Both the position numbers and the translations under genes were made by a program. A stretch of DNA of 31,750 bases, from assembly GCA_032718475.1 (NCBI GenBank), contig JAUCBJ010003559.1, positions 1-31,750 of the forward strand, in the 5' to 3' direction. The notes under the pieces were generated by a model. It was given only the letters and a program-made list of their open reading frames with translations, searched no databases and was not told the DNA's origin. The stretch is from Nemertoderma westbladi. Taxonomy: Eukaryota > Xenacoelomorpha > Nemertodermatida > Nemertodermatidae. Positions 30,973-31,750 of the stretch are shown piece by piece (position 1 is the first letter of the stretch; every line of letters starts with the position of its first letter).

Positions 30973-31543
30973 CTTTTTTAGTTCCATAACATTTTTTCGA
31001 AAAAAAATTTAATAGCACTGGGCTCGTTATACAAACCGAATTAAAAAAGATTATTCAAATAAAAGGCATTAATTACTACTGCTTGTGTAATCATAAGGGA
31101 AATTTTTGAAGACAATTTTTAGAGGTTTTCGCATGACTTTATTTAATTTTTTTATGAATGATGGTTGACTAGCATTCGATTGAGTGATAGCTCCTAATTT
31201 TTTTTAGGTAGCTCCGCTAGTGTTTTTAAACGATGATTTCTTGCGTTTCATGTCTCATATTTCAAGAATTTGCCTTTTGACTTTGTATGTTAAGGCGCAT
31301 AACATGCAAAATAACTTTTAAAAAAGTAAATATAGTTGTTGTATTGGAACAATACTGTTCATTGTCATTGCACACAAATATAAATACCGCTATGCACAAA
31401 AAAGAAACTCACTTAAGATTTAACTATAAATTATCTGAATGCAACTTTGTGTAAATTAAGGATTCAGTGTATGGTGACAGTAAACAGTTTAAATTAAACA
31501 AAGCCCAGTGAACCTAACAATAATTATATTGTTAGCGTTATTA

Positions 31544-31556
31544 GTTACCAGGCAAC
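31544..31556. promoter_or_regulatory. RFX X-box, strong match
   Basis: GTTACC-A-GGCAAC matches the X-box pattern (RYYVYY-N1-3-RRHRAC) and the stronger GTTRCC/GGCAAC half-sites, with a one-base spacer. RFX factors control ciliary genes, including axonemal dyneins, in many animals. The site is 1493 bases upstream of the dynein start codon. An unannotated 5' UTR intron could place it closer to the transcription start. Confidence 0.5.
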
Positions 31557-31750
31557 CACAACATTTTGTGATTACCTAGCCAAGTGTCGATTAAGCCAAA
31601 CCAACACAGTGAACGATAAAAGGTACGACAGGTGAATGAATATAAATGAGATCAACTAGATTCTGTCAATAAATGTTTTGGGGAGAGCCCAAACACACTG
31701 AGCAATGTTAGTGGGGGGGTGAAAGAGAGCACAAAAAACACACTGAGCAA

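Larger units (their letters stand above)
30052..31750. other. Upstream region of the dynein gene, non-coding
   Basis: AT-rich sequence with no exon seen on either strand. It should hold the dynein promoter and 5' UTR. It contains the palindrome cluster at 30796-30972 and an X-box at 31544-31556. No Rab3 P-loop exon was seen, so that exon probably lies beyond the window. A 15-base word AAACACACTGAGCAA occurs twice at the edge (31691-31705 and 31736-31750), 45 bases apart, possibly the start of another tandem array. Confidence 0.5.

Overview
This is a stretch of animal nuclear DNA, most likely from an invertebrate. It holds parts of two conserved metazoan genes: spliced exons of a Rab3-type GTPase and a giant axonemal dynein heavy chain. 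Both are on the minus strand, in a matrix of minisatellites and cut-and-paste transposons. Short TTAGG-like runs (about 16138-16160), many TAGGCCTA-type words and a tRNA-derived SINE are compatible with an arthropod, but the species cannot be fixed from sequence alone.

Layout. 255-1175: minisatellite of 29-bp units whose core resembles an RFX X-box. 1622-3083: probable non-autonomous transposon with imperfect inverted ends. 3446-3518: possible first coding exon of an unknown minus-strand gene, with a promoter-like, hairpin-rich stretch above it (about 4020-4490). 4868-5293: 21-bp-period low-complexity array. 5350-5596: short element with poly-G/poly-C inverted ends. About 6130-6215 and 7178-7330: tRNA-derived SINE sequence. 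8131-10665: three consecutive exons of a Rab3 gene, with a 13-bp minisatellite in one intron. 10724-15602: complete hAT-like insertion with an 8-bp target duplication. It contains a TTAA-flanked piggyBac (11347-13956), which itself contains a small inverted-repeat element (12096-12305). 16779-17165: second poly-G-ended element. 17863-30051: uninterrupted 4062-codon dynein heavy chain (DNAH3/7/12 family, most like DNAH12). 30052-31750: its upstream region, with a cluster of TGTTCTAGAACA palindromes and a strong X-box.

How it fits together. Rab3 acts in regulated vesicle exocytosis; the dynein is a ciliary or flagellar inner-arm motor. They are not a functional unit, but both lie on the minus strand and the Rab3 P-loop exon was not found between the second Rab3 exon and the dynein. 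The dynein, which lacks introns although relatives have dozens, may therefore sit inside the first Rab3 intron. The most notable features are the intronless dynein with a sharp GC/CpG shift near its 3' end, the X-box-like sites (one strong site upstream of the dynein and a 32-copy array), and the layered transposon nest.
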